NCBI GenBank assembly: GCA_910588875.1
Contig: CAJURT010000016.1
Coordinates: forward strand, 1-64,000
Reading direction: 5' to 3'
Source: an uncultured Lachnospiraceae bacterium
Lineage (GTDB): Bacteria; Bacillota; Clostridia; Lachnospirales; Lachnospiraceae
Length of the DNA: 64,000 nt
Under the pieces are notes generated by a model. It worked only from the letters and a program-made list of their open reading frames with translations. It was not told the DNA's origin and did not search any database. Numbering within the stretch: the first letter of the stretch is position 1; each line of letters opens with the position of its first letter. This document shows, piece after piece, positions 8,501 to 16,358 of this stretch. Made by a program: the position numbers and the translations under genes.

Positions 8501-10558
8501 GACCTCTGCCTTCATATTTTCATAGTTGCGGTTCTTGCGCCAGCGTTCCTCCGCTTTAAGTTCCTCCGGGCGGTTGACATGGAACATCTCAAAAAAGGTC
8601 AGGGCATTGGGGATATCGCCGCCCTTTTCCACCTCTTTTACCTCGATCCCGGACAAGGTGCGCGCCATCCGCTCCATCGCCGTGGCATCCGCCTTGTCGA
8701 ATTTCACCTGATGCCGCCCGATATCTGACAGGCGGTAGCAGCCCTCAAACTCCTCGTCCTTCTGGATCACAAACTCACAGAGGTTGGGCAGCTGCTCATA
8801 ACTCTCAGCCATGATGCAGGTCGTCAGCCCCACCGACTCCTGCCCGTCGTAGATATACTTGGTGATCAGTTCCCCTTCCAGCACCGAGGCGTCAGCCACA
8901 AACATGATATAGTAGGGCTTGGGCATCGTATCCTTTTTCCGCTGCTCATCCTCCGAACGCATGCGGAAAATCTTCACCAGTTCATAGAAGACATCACTGG
9001 CCTCTTCCTTATTCGTTGCCACATAACGCGCCTTCTTGTCCTCGGCCCAGACATGGGGCAGCCACTTGGCAAACTCCCAGTCCTCCCCCTTGTTTTTCCC
9101 GTCGTAGACGTATATCAGCTTGACATCCGTGTAGGAATTGTTGGCCGCAATCTGGGAAGACAGGATATGCATAATGTCAATCGCACCCTGCCGCCCGGCA
9201 CCTCCGACCAGGCCGACTACATGGTAATCTGCCAAATTCACCCTCACCGGGACGTCGTAGAGCGTCTCATATTCCTTTTTGATCATCTGCGGCTTCTGCA
9301 TCAGGTTATCATCTGACATGGTGAACTTTTCCTTCGGCGCATCAATCGTGATCTGGAACGGCAGGCTGCCCAGCCCCAGACGGTGCGACAGGAAATCCTC
9401 ATGCCTCCGGTTCCTGCTCCAGAGCGCCGGGGTGCTGCGGTCATAGCGGATGCATTCTTCCACATCCGGGTACAGTTCCAGCAGAGCCTGGCGGGTCTTT
9501 TCATATTTTTCCTTGATAACTTCCACCTGACGGACCAGGTAGGCGCTGTAAGCCTCAAACCGTTTCTGCTCCTCTTCCACGGTGGTCTTCTTCTCATAGC
9601 GGATATTCATCAAAGCCCAGAACACCCCTAAAACCGCAGAACCGACGGAAGTGATAATGCCGGTATACATAAATGCCCCGGAATATGCCCCGCTGTTCGC
9701 GCGGAGGTACATGGTCAGCATTGTCCCCAAAAGCATGGGGATCATCATTGTAAAAGAAGGCCCGATCACCATCAGAAGCGGCCTGCGGTTCATCACCCTT
9801 GGGCTTGGCGGCGCCTCAATCACCACCGGTTCCTCCTCCAAAGGCGCCACATTCCGCGGGGCACGGTGAAAGTAATTCTTCTCCCGGATCCTCTTGCCGC
9901 CCTCCTCGCCTCCCTGGGAAGCCGTCCTCACATAATGAAGCGGCAGGATCTGGCTGTTCAGCCTCAGCTGGTCATTCACTGCCGAAACCGCCAGCCTTCC
10001 GTCCAGAAAGATAATCTTTAGGCCGTAGATGCTGATACAGTCCCCCAGTTCCAGCACTGCCTTCCCTTCCAGTTTTTTCTCGTTCAGGAAAATACCGTTG
10101 GCGCTGACATCCTCGATCGTCCACTGGCCTCTGTCCTTTTTCAGCACCGCATGCCTGCGCGAAACCAGATCCAGGAAACGGTAACGGATGTCGTTTTCCG
10201 GCGCCGCCCCAATGGTCACCTGGCTTAATGAGGTGATGCTGTACTTGTTCAGCACCTCAAAGGTGCTCTCCCGCTGTGTGACCACCAGCGTAACCGCCTC
10301 CTCCAGCCAGGTCACAATCTGGATGATGTCATCCGACTTGAGGTACCCATAAGGATCCCCGTCCTGCATTTTTAGGCTGTAGGCACGGCTGTGGCGCAGG
10401 CGCCAGCTGCCATCCACCGCCTCTAAGCGAAGCGTCAAATCCTCTTTCAGGCAGAAAAAACGGGCGGAAATCCCAATCTCATAATCCGCGTTGTTCGACG
10501 CAGGCAGCTGGAATTCCTTATATGCATTTTTTGTATATACAGATAGTACTATACTCAT
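5579..10558 (-). CDS. essC: EssC/YukBA-type T7SS FtsK-SpoIIIE ATPase
   Basis: This 1659-residue protein is the motor of a type VIIb system. An N-terminal half contains FHA-like folds, the clearer at about residues 105-190 (TIGAAPENDI, then SRRH and NGIFLN). Two membrane segments lie at about 258-316. Three FtsK-like ATPase domains follow, each with an intact Walker A: GTTGSGKS near 710, GMIVSGKS near 1160, and GKARTGKT near 1450. A Walker B FIIIDEFAEL lies near 818. EssC proteins hexamerise at the membrane and recognise WXG100 substrates through the C-terminal ATPase domains. Canonical EssC is roughly 1480-1500 residues, so this one is long. The start has AAGGAGG just upstream, and the FHA membrane gene ends 12 bases before it. 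Confidence 0.95.
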   Translation of the reverse strand: MSIVLSVYTKNAYKEFQLPASNNADYEIGISARFFCLKEDLTLRLEAVDGSWRLRHSRAYSLKMQDGDPYGYLKSDDIIQIVTWLEEAVTLVVTQRESTFEVLNKYSITSLSQVTIGAAPENDIRYRFLDLVSRRHAVLKKDRGQWTIEDVSANGIFLNEKKLEGKAVLELGDCISIYGLKIIFLDGRLAVSAVNDQLRLNSQILPLHYVRTASQGGEEGGKRIREKNYFHRAPRNVAPLEEEPVVIEAPPSPRVMNRRPLLMVIGPSFTMMIPMLLGTMLTMYLRANSGAYSGAFMYTGIITSVGSAVLGVFWALMNIRYEKKTTVEEEQKRFEAYSAYLVRQVEVIKEKYEKTRQALLELYPDVEECIRYDRSTPALWSRNRRHEDFLSHRLGLGSLPFQITIDAPKEKFTMSDDNLMQKPQMIKKEYETLYDVPVRVNLADYHVVGLVGGAGRQGAIDIMHILSSQIAANNSYTDVKLIYVYDGKNKGEDWEFAKWLPHVWAEDKKARYVATNKEEASDVFYELVKIFRMRSEDEQRKKDTMPKPYYIMFVADASVLEGELITKYIYDGQESVGLTTCIMAESYEQLPNLCEFVIQKDEEFEGCYRLSDIGRHQVKFDKADATAMERMARTLSGIEVKEVEKGGDIPNALTFFEMFHVNRPEELKAEERWRKNRNYENMKAEVGVRAGGELCYLDVHEKYHGPHGLVAGTTGSGKSETLQTYMLSLALNFSPDDISFFIIDYKGGGMANLFDGLPHLIGQISNLSGNQVRRAMVSIKSENKRRQRVFNEHNVNNINLYTKLYKNGEAAMPVPHLFIIIDEFAELKREESDFMKELISVAQVGRSLGVHLILATQKPSGTVDDNIWSNSKFRLCLRVQDRQDSNDMLHKPDAAYITQAGRCYLQVGNDELYELFQSGYSGAVYDENAGSFQSGIASMVSMTGKEALIGSNLKRKQQAKLRQNWICSLIRIMQHAAADKMVTLRALSEDPDGVEAIYKKLEELEVDYPRSEYNSRRLEELLRSYVDISDLVSGESPQGLEEEVRELLKYVDQNNVKLPEQKMKTQLDAMVEYLAKTAREHGYNHNFQLWMPLLPVSFPICRLAGYKDNLFDGSRWPKAVGEWTLEVPLGLCDDPVNQAQMPLTISFSENGHHAFCGMIVSGKSTLLQTMFYAMVHKYAPDYVNLYAIDFSSHMLSAFEHAPHVGGVIYEDDEEKMSKFFHMMEQMLEDRKNLFKGGNYSQYVRANGVTVPAVIVAIDNYASFREKTNNQYEDVVLHLAHDGVGYGIFLAVTAGGFGSSEIQTKVGDNIKTVVCLQMNDKFQYADAMRVPRVETLPEADIKGRGLARVGERILEFQTALSLEAEDDYQRLGRIEEECRRMQKAWGGRRAKQIPVIPEKPVWSEFEELAETEEMYADDRHLPLGYDMESASPYGIDLSKVYCYLVSGKARTGKTNTLKALIRAAAKKGGRVVVIEHGSDDLKAAAMKAEAEYIDSQKAQAEFFAGLLEPIKNRNAVKKALIEEGREEEVYEALKEEEKYYIFLADIAAFINSVYKPEEGVTNIRPFLENITEKGKMLNVFFFAGINPDVVSSVVGLRAYENITGYRTGIHLGGSVSGLRYMDFGYLNYTEQAKAYKPGTGLLPTGNDENVTRVVLPLVKG

Positions 10559-10570
10559 ATGGCCTCCTTG

Positions 10571-11164
10571 TCACCTCAGCTTCCCTTTATAATCCATCAG
10601 GGAAACCACGATATGGCTTGCTCCAACCCTCAGTTCATCACCGGTTAACAGCTTCACTGCCTGCTCCCCCACGATCGTCTTAAGCCTCTTTCTCTGCAGG
10701 ATCACCGGATAGCCCGGATCCAGGCTCCTCACATATACCTGCCCCTGGCAGAGGAAAATGTCACATTGCCGCGGCGCCACATCCTCCCCCGGCAGCACGA
10801 TGTCGTTCATGCCCTCCCGGCTCCCCAGCAGCACATGGTCCTCGGGGTTCAGCATATAGCTGTCGGATTTCGCCCCCATGACAGACAGCTGGACTATCAC
10901 CCTTCCCCCTGCGGCGGTTTCCTTCTTTTGGGCTGCCGCTTCTTCCATTTTCAACGGCTCCGCCTGGCTGCCTTGGGAAAATACGTTCTTCCGGCTCCGG
11001 CTGTTTTTCAGCGACTCGCTCAGTGCCTGGTCTTTTAATATTTTCTGGTACTGTTCCTTTTTTTCTTTCCTCTTCTTCATATAACGGCTGACCAGCACCA
11101 AGACCAGCAGCAAGGCCAGCGCTGCAGCCGCATAATACCATTTTTCTTTTAGGAAGTGTATCAT
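10571..11164 (-). CDS. Membrane-anchored FHA-domain protein of the T7SS locus
   Basis: The 197-residue protein has one N-terminal membrane segment (about 10-27, YYAAAALALLLVLVLV) followed by a basic stretch and a cytoplasmic domain. Residues about 95-195 resemble an FHA fold, with LLGSREGMNDIVLPGEDVAPRQC in place of the classical GRS...SRxH pattern. FHA domains bind phosphothreonine, and EssC also has FHA modules, so this may be a scaffold for the ATPase. The key Arg-Ser/His residues are only partly kept, so phosphopeptide binding is uncertain. It lies 12 bases before EssC and 15 bases after the VWA-FHA gene. Confidence 0.75.
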   Translation of the reverse strand: MIHFLKEKWYYAAAALALLLVLVLVSRYMKKRKEKKEQYQKILKDQALSESLKNSRSRKNVFSQGSQAEPLKMEEAAAQKKETAAGGRVIVQLSVMGAKSDSYMLNPEDHVLLGSREGMNDIVLPGEDVAPRQCDIFLCQGQVYVRSLDPGYPVILQRKRLKTIVGEQAVKLLTGDELRVGASHIVVSLMDYKGKLR

Positions 11165-11179
11165 CTGCCCCTCTGCTCC

Positions 11180-12970
11180 TTACCCTTTGATCTCCCTGAT
11201 CTGCACCTTCAGCCGGGCAGATCCCATCCGGATGATGCTTCCGGCCTTTAACTCTGCCTCTGTTACCCGGTTCGGGTTCTCGTCCAGGAAGGTTCCGTTT
11301 TTTGATCCCATGTCGCGCAAAATCATCTTCCCGTCCTGCAGCACAATCTCGCAGTGGCAGCCCGACATCGTCCGGTTATCCGGAATGCACACCATGCACT
11401 CACGGCTTCTGCCAAGGGTAATCCTCTCTTCTACATTTGCCTGGTATACCTGTTCGGGGTTGTCCATATCAAAAAACTCCAGGCGGTAGCTTCTCAGCCC
11501 TGTCTCCGGATAGTCAAACAGTCTGCGCGTACAGTCGTCATCCTCCTCCAATTCCAGGGAAACCGCCGGGACGGATGCTGCCGGTTTTGCGTCCGGCTCC
11601 TCCAGCCTTTCAAAGGGTGTTACTTCCCGCTTCCGTTTCTTTCTGGCCGCAACCGCCGCCACAGCGGCCACGGCTCCTGCCAGCGCAAGGAGCGGCACCC
11701 AGAACCATTTTTTCAGCACAGCCAGCAGCTTCTCCGCCGTGGTTGGCTCCACTGCCTCCAGCACCGGGGTCGGCTCTTCCACCTCAAACCCTGCCGTCCC
11801 TTCCACCGTATTGCTCTCCATCGACAGGTCAAAGATATTCGTGCAGGCAACCGTATATTTCCCCGGCTTCAGTTCCCCGGCAAAGGTCAGCACTACCTCG
11901 TTGGGGTTGCCCGTGTCCACGCTGACCCCTGTCACAGCCACGATATCGCTGCTTCCCTCTTCATCCGCGCGGGTAACCATATAAGCCCCCGCAGCGCCTG
12001 CCCCGCGCACAGGCTCTGAGAATTCCAGGCGCACCTGGTTGTCCGCCACTTTTTTGGTATATAAAATCGTCGGCGCCGTATGGTCTTCCTTGTGCCTGGA
12101 TACCAGGACATCCCGCGTGAACGTCTGGTTTGCCCCTGTCCGGATGGTAAATGTCTCTAAGCTGTTGCTGGCTGCATTGCTGGCTGCCTGGAATTCCATC
12201 ACCTCTGCCGCATCCATATCCTGCACAAAGGCATCCAAAAAAGACCCTGCCTCTTCCTTGCCGAAAATCATCAGCTGCCCGCCGGAGGTACGTGCAAATT
12301 CACCGAAATTATTAATGTTTTCCCGCGCCGTATCCTTGATGGCACAGGCATAGGCCGGGATCCCCTTGCGCCGGAGGTTCTCCTGCGCCTCCTGCGCCAC
12401 CGTCTTGCCGACCGTGAAATCCTCCCCGTCCGAAATCACCACCAGGACCCTGCGCCTGCACACCTCCGTCGGCACCTGGTCTGCCCGGTCTGCCGCCATG
12501 CTGATGGCCTCAAACAGCAGCGTCTTGTTATCCACATTGTCAATTGCGTCCAGCGCCGCCTGGGTATCCTCCGGCACATGCTCTTCCGCAAGCCGAAGTT
12601 CTACCTGCTCGCCAAACGTATAGAGCGCCATCCGGTCATCCGGCTTTAGTGTCCCCTCAAAATTCCGGATGGACTGTTTGATCTCGTCAAAATAGGCCTC
12701 CGGCATGGAATTGGACACGTCAAGAAGCACATAATAATAAACCGGCTCTCCGCTTTCCGCAAAAGAAGTGCTTCCCACGAATTCCAGTTTATCCTTTCCC
12801 AGCCAGGCCTCTGCCACGTCTTCCCCTATCCCCTTCCCGTAAACAGACACCTCCGGCATATTGACATACACCTGTTCCAGGGACGGAGCCTCCTCTGCCC
12901 CGCTCACCATGCCGAATGCATGTATCCCCGCCAAACACAACACCCCTGCCCAAAAGCAACGTATCCTCAT
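11180..12970 (-). CDS. Secreted-side VWA / cytoplasmic FHA transmembrane protein
   Basis: The 596-residue protein starts with a signal peptide (1-25). A von Willebrand A domain spans about 75-260 with an intact MIDAS start D84-x-S86-x-S88 (DVSNS) and VVISDGED. An Ig-like segment follows (about 300-400, beginning APTILYTKK and containing VRLEFSEPVRGA). One membrane helix lies at about 419-440 and is followed by KKRKR. A C-terminal FHA domain (about 513-595) is complete, with ITLGRSRECMV, MSGCHCEI and SKNGTFL. The topology puts the metal-dependent adhesion domain outside and the phosphothreonine reader inside. It is the first gene of the T7SS transcript. It may replace a structural membrane subunit such as EsaA or EssB, none of which is seen here; this is inference. 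Confidence 0.85.
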   Translation of the reverse strand: MRIRCFWAGVLCLAGIHAFGMVSGAEEAPSLEQVYVNMPEVSVYGKGIGEDVAEAWLGKDKLEFVGSTSFAESGEPVYYYVLLDVSNSMPEAYFDEIKQSIRNFEGTLKPDDRMALYTFGEQVELRLAEEHVPEDTQAALDAIDNVDNKTLLFEAISMAADRADQVPTEVCRRRVLVVISDGEDFTVGKTVAQEAQENLRRKGIPAYACAIKDTARENINNFGEFARTSGGQLMIFGKEEAGSFLDAFVQDMDAAEVMEFQAASNAASNSLETFTIRTGANQTFTRDVLVSRHKEDHTAPTILYTKKVADNQVRLEFSEPVRGAGAAGAYMVTRADEEGSSDIVAVTGVSVDTGNPNEVVLTFAGELKPGKYTVACTNIFDLSMESNTVEGTAGFEVEEPTPVLEAVEPTTAEKLLAVLKKWFWVPLLALAGAVAAVAAVAARKKRKREVTPFERLEEPDAKPAASVPAVSLELEEDDDCTRRLFDYPETGLRSYRLEFFDMDNPEQVYQANVEERITLGRSRECMVCIPDNRTMSGCHCEIVLQDGKMILRDMGSKNGTFLDENPNRVTEAELKAGSIIRMGSARLKVQIREIKG

Positions 12971-13087
12971 GTCCTTTTTTCCTCTCTGTATCTTTCTTTA
13001 TCCATCTGGTTTTTCTTTTATCCGATTCTTCTGAGGTTAAAATTTTTCTCTTTTTAGAAAATTTCGGATTTTTTTGTAATTTCTTCC

Positions 13088-13116
13088 ATTTTACTAATCT
13101 CCTCCCCCGCCATCAA
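13088..13116 (-). promoter_or_regulatory. Candidate SigA promoter for the T7SS operon
   Basis: On the minus strand TTGATG (13111-13116) and TAAAAT (13088-13093) are separated by exactly 17 bases. The predicted transcript start is about 110 bases before the VWA-FHA start codon. This is motif evidence only. Confidence 0.5.
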
Positions 13117-13118
13117 TA

Positions 13119-13139
13119 TGTACCGCCAACTGTACCACC
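13119..13139. repeat. Direct repeat TGTACC(G/A)CC between divergent promoters
   Basis: TGTACCGCC (13119-13127) and TGTACCACC (13131-13139) recur with a 12-base period between the divergent T7SS and regulator promoters. They could be binding half-sites for the XRE-type or LytTR regulator. Confidence 0.4.
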
Positions 13140-13159
13140 CTTCTTTTCTTGTATACACC

Positions 13160-13189
13160 TTGACGGAACTTTCCCTAAAACCTTATAAT
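13160..13189 (+). promoter_or_regulatory. Promoter of the XRE-type regulator
   Basis: TTGACG (13160-13165) and TATAAT (13184-13189) lie 18 bases apart, ending 31 bases before the ATG at 13221. Confidence 0.7.
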
Positions 13190-13220
13190 CCAGGGGAAAA
13201 GATACGAAAGAGAGACTGCC

Positions 13221-14700
13221 ATGAAAACCTTTGGAGAACTTTTAAGAGAACATATCGAAAAAAGCGGCTTCACTATCTATCAGTTTGCCCGTGTTTCAGG
13301 AATCAACCGGGTCAACATCCAGCGCTACCTCGCAGACCAGCGCTTTCCCTCCCCGGATATTTTTGAAACCCTTCTAAGCCATCTCCAGCTTCAGCCGTTG
13401 GAACGTCAGGATTTAGAAACCTCCTATGAGATGTCCAGGATCGGCAAGCCGCTGTATTTCCAGCGCCTGGCCATCAAAGACCTGATGGAATCCCTTTCAC
13501 TTGTCTGCGGCGGCGAGGATCAGCAGATGGCTTGTTGGGGGGATTCCCCGGCTGCTGCTTTGCCCATTACCCCCCCCCCCAATTAAAAATAGCCTCTGCA
13601 CGGCTCTTGGCGCCCCTCATGTACGCCTCCTGTTTCAGGCAGAACTGACCCGCACCGTCCTCTCCGAAGAGCACCCGTCTGTATGCCTTTTCCTTCCTTC
13701 CAAGCCGGAACATGCCTTTTTAAATTCCTGCCTGGCCGCCGTCATCCCCTGCCGGAAGCATGCCATACAGATCCTCCAGGTCTTCCCGATGTCCAAAATG
13801 CAGCCAGGCTCCGACGCTGTCCGCCACAATTTAAATGTGGTTTCTGCTGCCCTCCCGCCCAGCCTCTCAGCCTGCTTTCACTATCAGGCCTTTTTTTACT
13901 ATGACAACTGTATGAACGATAAAAATTATGGGATCCTTTATCCCTATTATGCAGTCTTTAACAGCAGCATCATGCTTTTCTCCCTGGATATGGAAGATGC
14001 ACTCCTGTGCCGGGACAAAAACATGGTTCAAAGTTTCCAGTCCCAATTCAACCGCCGCCTATGCCATTGCCGGGAAATCATCTGTTCCGGCCAGTCTCTG
14101 CCAGAACCTTGCAAGGCCGCCTACACCCTAGGATACTCCCCCTGCCTGATAGCCTTAAGCGACCCGGAAACCGCCGTCCTGGCTTTCCGGGAAGACACCA
14201 AAAACCTCAGCACCCTTTTGCAGCCTATCACAAAACGCCTCACCGCCGGCCTGGATCCAGAGGCCATGCACTGCCATTATTTTACGGAACAAGGGCTGAT
14301 CGAGTTTGCCCGCACCGGGTTCTTTATGGAACTGCCCCGTTCCCTCTCCCGCCCTCTTGCGCCCCGCCACCGCCTTGCTCTCCTGGATCTCCTGCAAAAA
14401 GGCTGCTGTTTGGACCGCCCGGTATTTGGCATTGTCAACACGGATGCTTTCCGGATCCCCCACTGCCTGAGCCTAACCATGGCTCGGCAGGATTTCTCCC
14501 TGCTCCGCCGGATCGGCTGTGCGGACTGGGATATCATTTCCATCCAAGAATCCGGGATCCTGATGGCACTGGACGACTTTTTTTCCTCTCTTCCTGGCAG
14601 CCCTTACGTATACACAAAAGCGCAGGCTCTTTCCATCCTTGAGCACGCCAGGAAAGCCCTGCTGCCAGAATCACCGGAACACGCCTGTGAAAACCGCTAA
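13221..14700 (+). pseudogene. XRE-type regulator interrupted at a C11 tract (frameshifted or phase-variable)
   Basis: Reading starts at 13221 with a lambda-repressor-like helix-turn-helix (residues about 5-60, FTIYQFARVSGINRVNIQRYL). It stops at 13586, giving 121 residues, just after a run of 11 C (13570-13580). A second frame carries the rest, with no stop to 14700. If the run had 10 C, codons would read through as T-P-P-P-I-K-N-S and give one protein of about 492 residues. The long C-terminal region (about 380 residues) is a sensor or effector domain I do not recognise. The gene is divergent from the T7SS operon, so it may regulate it. Either this is a sequence error, a mutation, or a slipped-strand on/off switch in the off state. 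Confidence 0.75.
13570..13580 (+). repeat. Homopolymeric C11 tract in coding sequence
   Basis: Eleven consecutive cytosines lie within the regulator gene exactly where the frame breaks. Loss of one C, or gain of two, restores the frame. Confidence 0.95.
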
Positions 14701-14757
14701 TCTTCTCCTGCACCGGATGCTCCGGGTATGCCCCGGCTAAATTTCCGGTAAATAAAA

Positions 14758-14793
14758 AACCGGCAGGCGGGAACCAATCCCTGCTTGCCGGTT
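14758..14793. terminator. Bidirectional terminator between convergent genes
   Basis: Arms at 14758-14771 and 14779-14793 (AACCGGCA and TGCCGGTT at the base) form a hairpin. An A-run lies to the left and a TTCTAAGTTTT stretch to the right. It sits between the regulator and the cytidylate-kinase-like gene, which converge. Confidence 0.75.
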
Positions 14794-14809
14794 CTAAGTT
14801 TTCCTATAT

Positions 14810-15409
14810 TCAGCGCCCTTCGGCTTCCAAACACGCCAGTATCATCTCTACACAGCGCTCCACCCCCATCTTGCCGCTATTCAGGCTGAGGTGGTAATTC
14901 CTGGGGTTGCCCCATTCGTTGCCAGTAAAATATTGGTAATAATCCCGCCTTCTCTGGTCAATCTCCCGGATGCGGGCTTCCATCTTCCTGCCATTCTCCT
15001 GCTTCAGCTGCTGCATGCGCTCCACGCGCCTTTTCATGCTGCCGCAGATAAATACATGGAAACCGTCCTGCACAATAAAATCGGAACATCTGCCGATAAT
15101 CACACAAGACCCTGCCTGTTCCAGCCTGCGGATGATCTGCGATTGGGCCATAAACAGCTGATCCTGCACCGGAACCTCATAAATCACAGAAAACGGATCC
15201 ACAGACACATATTCATGATCCACCCGCTCCTGCTTCCCGATCATTTCATCATGGGCCTGGAACACATCCTCTGCGATATTGCAGTCTTCCGCTGCCATAG
15301 AAATAATCTCCTTGTCATAGAACGGAATCCCGAGTTTTTCTGCCAGCCGGAAACCGATCTCCCGCCCGCCGCTTCCAAACTCACGACTGATTGTAATCAC
15401 TTTTTTCAT
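14810..15409 (-). CDS. Cytidylate kinase-like family protein
   Basis: Translation is placed at 15409 (MKKVITISREFGSGG), supported by GAGGAGG upstream; a longer ORF reaches 15499. The 199-residue product has the P-loop-like start ISREFGSGGREIG and the pattern of the AAK6/cytidylate-kinase-like family. It also has IIGRCSDFIV, and a helical lid with RxxxREIDQRRRDYYQYFTG near the C-terminus. These proteins are predicted nucleoside or small-molecule kinases whose substrate is mostly unknown; they are common in Lachnospiraceae and distinct from the essential Cmk. It is monocistronic, with a terminator downstream. Confidence 0.85.
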   Translation of the reverse strand: MKKVITISREFGSGGREIGFRLAEKLGIPFYDKEIISMAAEDCNIAEDVFQAHDEMIGKQERVDHEYVSVDPFSVIYEVPVQDQLFMAQSQIIRRLEQAGSCVIIGRCSDFIVQDGFHVFICGSMKRRVERMQQLKQENGRKMEARIREIDQRRRDYYQYFTGNEWGNPRNYHLSLNSGKMGVERCVEMILACLEAEGR

Positions 15410-15596
15410 AAGCCCTGCCTCCTCTTCTTGTAAGACCCCGTCTCCTCTCCTGGGCATATCCGAAAAATACCCTGATGCCATCATATCACATCCGTACATC
15501 TACTTCAAGAGATAGCCTGTTTTTTCCTTAAACATGTTGTGTCACAGGATACGCGCCCCAAGTGCCCTCATGCCAAAAAACAGGCAAAAGAAAATC

Positions 15597-15625
15597 TTGA
15601 ATCTAAGGTACGATCTGTATATAAT
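15597..15625 (+). promoter_or_regulatory. Promoter of the fchA-folD operon
   Basis: TTGAAT (15597-15602) and TATAAT (15620-15625) are separated by 17 bases, about 70 bases upstream of the fchA start codon. Confidence 0.7.
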
Positions 15626-15695
15626 ATTTTTGTGAACCAATAACGGAACATGTATAGGAGAGCCGCATAACTGGCGCAGCCAGGAAAGGAGAACA

Positions 15696-16325
15696 ATGGT
15701 AAAAGACAGGATAATAGGCGAATGGATGGATGTGCTGGCATCAAAAGCACCGGTGCCGGGCGGGGGCGGCGCTTCCGCTTTAGGAGGCGCACTGGGGGCT
15801 GCCTTAGGGCAGATGGTTGCCAATCTCACAACAGGGAAAAAACGATATGCGGATGTAGAAGACAAAATTCAGGAAAGCCTGGCTGCGCTGCAAGGGCTTT
15901 TACCGGAATTTTTGGATCTGGCAGACAAGGATGCCCAGGTATTTGCCCCCCTGGCAGAGGCTTATGCCATGCCCTCCGAGACCGAACAGCAAAAAGCCGA
16001 AAAAGAACGGGTCATGGAGCAGCGGCTTCTTGCTGCCAGCTTCGTACCCATGGAGATGATGGAGAAATCACTAAAAGTGCTTGATATCCTGGAATTCTTA
16101 GGGGAGAAGGGAAGCCGGATGGCCGTATCGGACGTGGGGGTAGCCGTGCAGTTTACAAGAGCTGCCCTGACGGGTGCCGCAATGAATGTCTACATCAATA
16201 CCAAAGCCATGAAAAACCGGGAAAAGGCAGACGAACTGAACCAAAAGGCCAACCAGATGATCGCTGTGGGGACACAGAAAGCAGACGCCATCTATGGACA
16301 GGTAGCAGAGCAGCTGAACATGTAA
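15696..16325 (+). CDS. fchA: Methenyltetrahydrofolate cyclohydrolase / formimidoyl-THF cyclodeaminase (FchA)
   Basis: The 209-residue all-helical protein belongs to the cyclodeaminase/cyclohydrolase family. It begins with PVPGGGGASALGGALGAALGQMVANLT, the conserved N-terminal helix with glycine-rich loop, and contains the later DVGVAVQFTRAALTGAAMNVYIN signature. In acetogens and clostridia it converts 5,10-methenyl-THF to 10-formyl-THF. AAAGGAG precedes the ATG. folD follows after 33 bases. Because the adjacent FolD lacks cyclohydrolase residues, FchA is probably the cell's cyclohydrolase for one-carbon flow, here or more widely. Confidence 0.92.
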   Translation: MVKDRIIGEWMDVLASKAPVPGGGGASALGGALGAALGQMVANLTTGKKRYADVEDKIQESLAALQGLLPEFLDLADKDAQVFAPLAEAYAMPSETEQQKAEKERVMEQRLLAASFVPMEMMEKSLKVLDILEFLGEKGSRMAVSDVGVAVQFTRAALTGAAMNVYINTKAMKNREKADELNQKANQMIAVGTQKADAIYGQVAEQLNM

Positions 16326-16358
16326 TATGCCCTCAAAAAAACAAGCAGGAGGAACGGC

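Noticed and set aside
10766..11038. Plus-strand ORFs opposite the FHA gene and EssC
   Set aside because: They are low-quality open frames in the opposite strand of well-supported genes.
15632..15695. Possible folate or ZTP riboswitch before fchA
   Set aside because: The leader is only about 70 bases, with one short CTGGC/GCCAG hairpin; required conserved elements of THF or ZTP riboswitches were not found.
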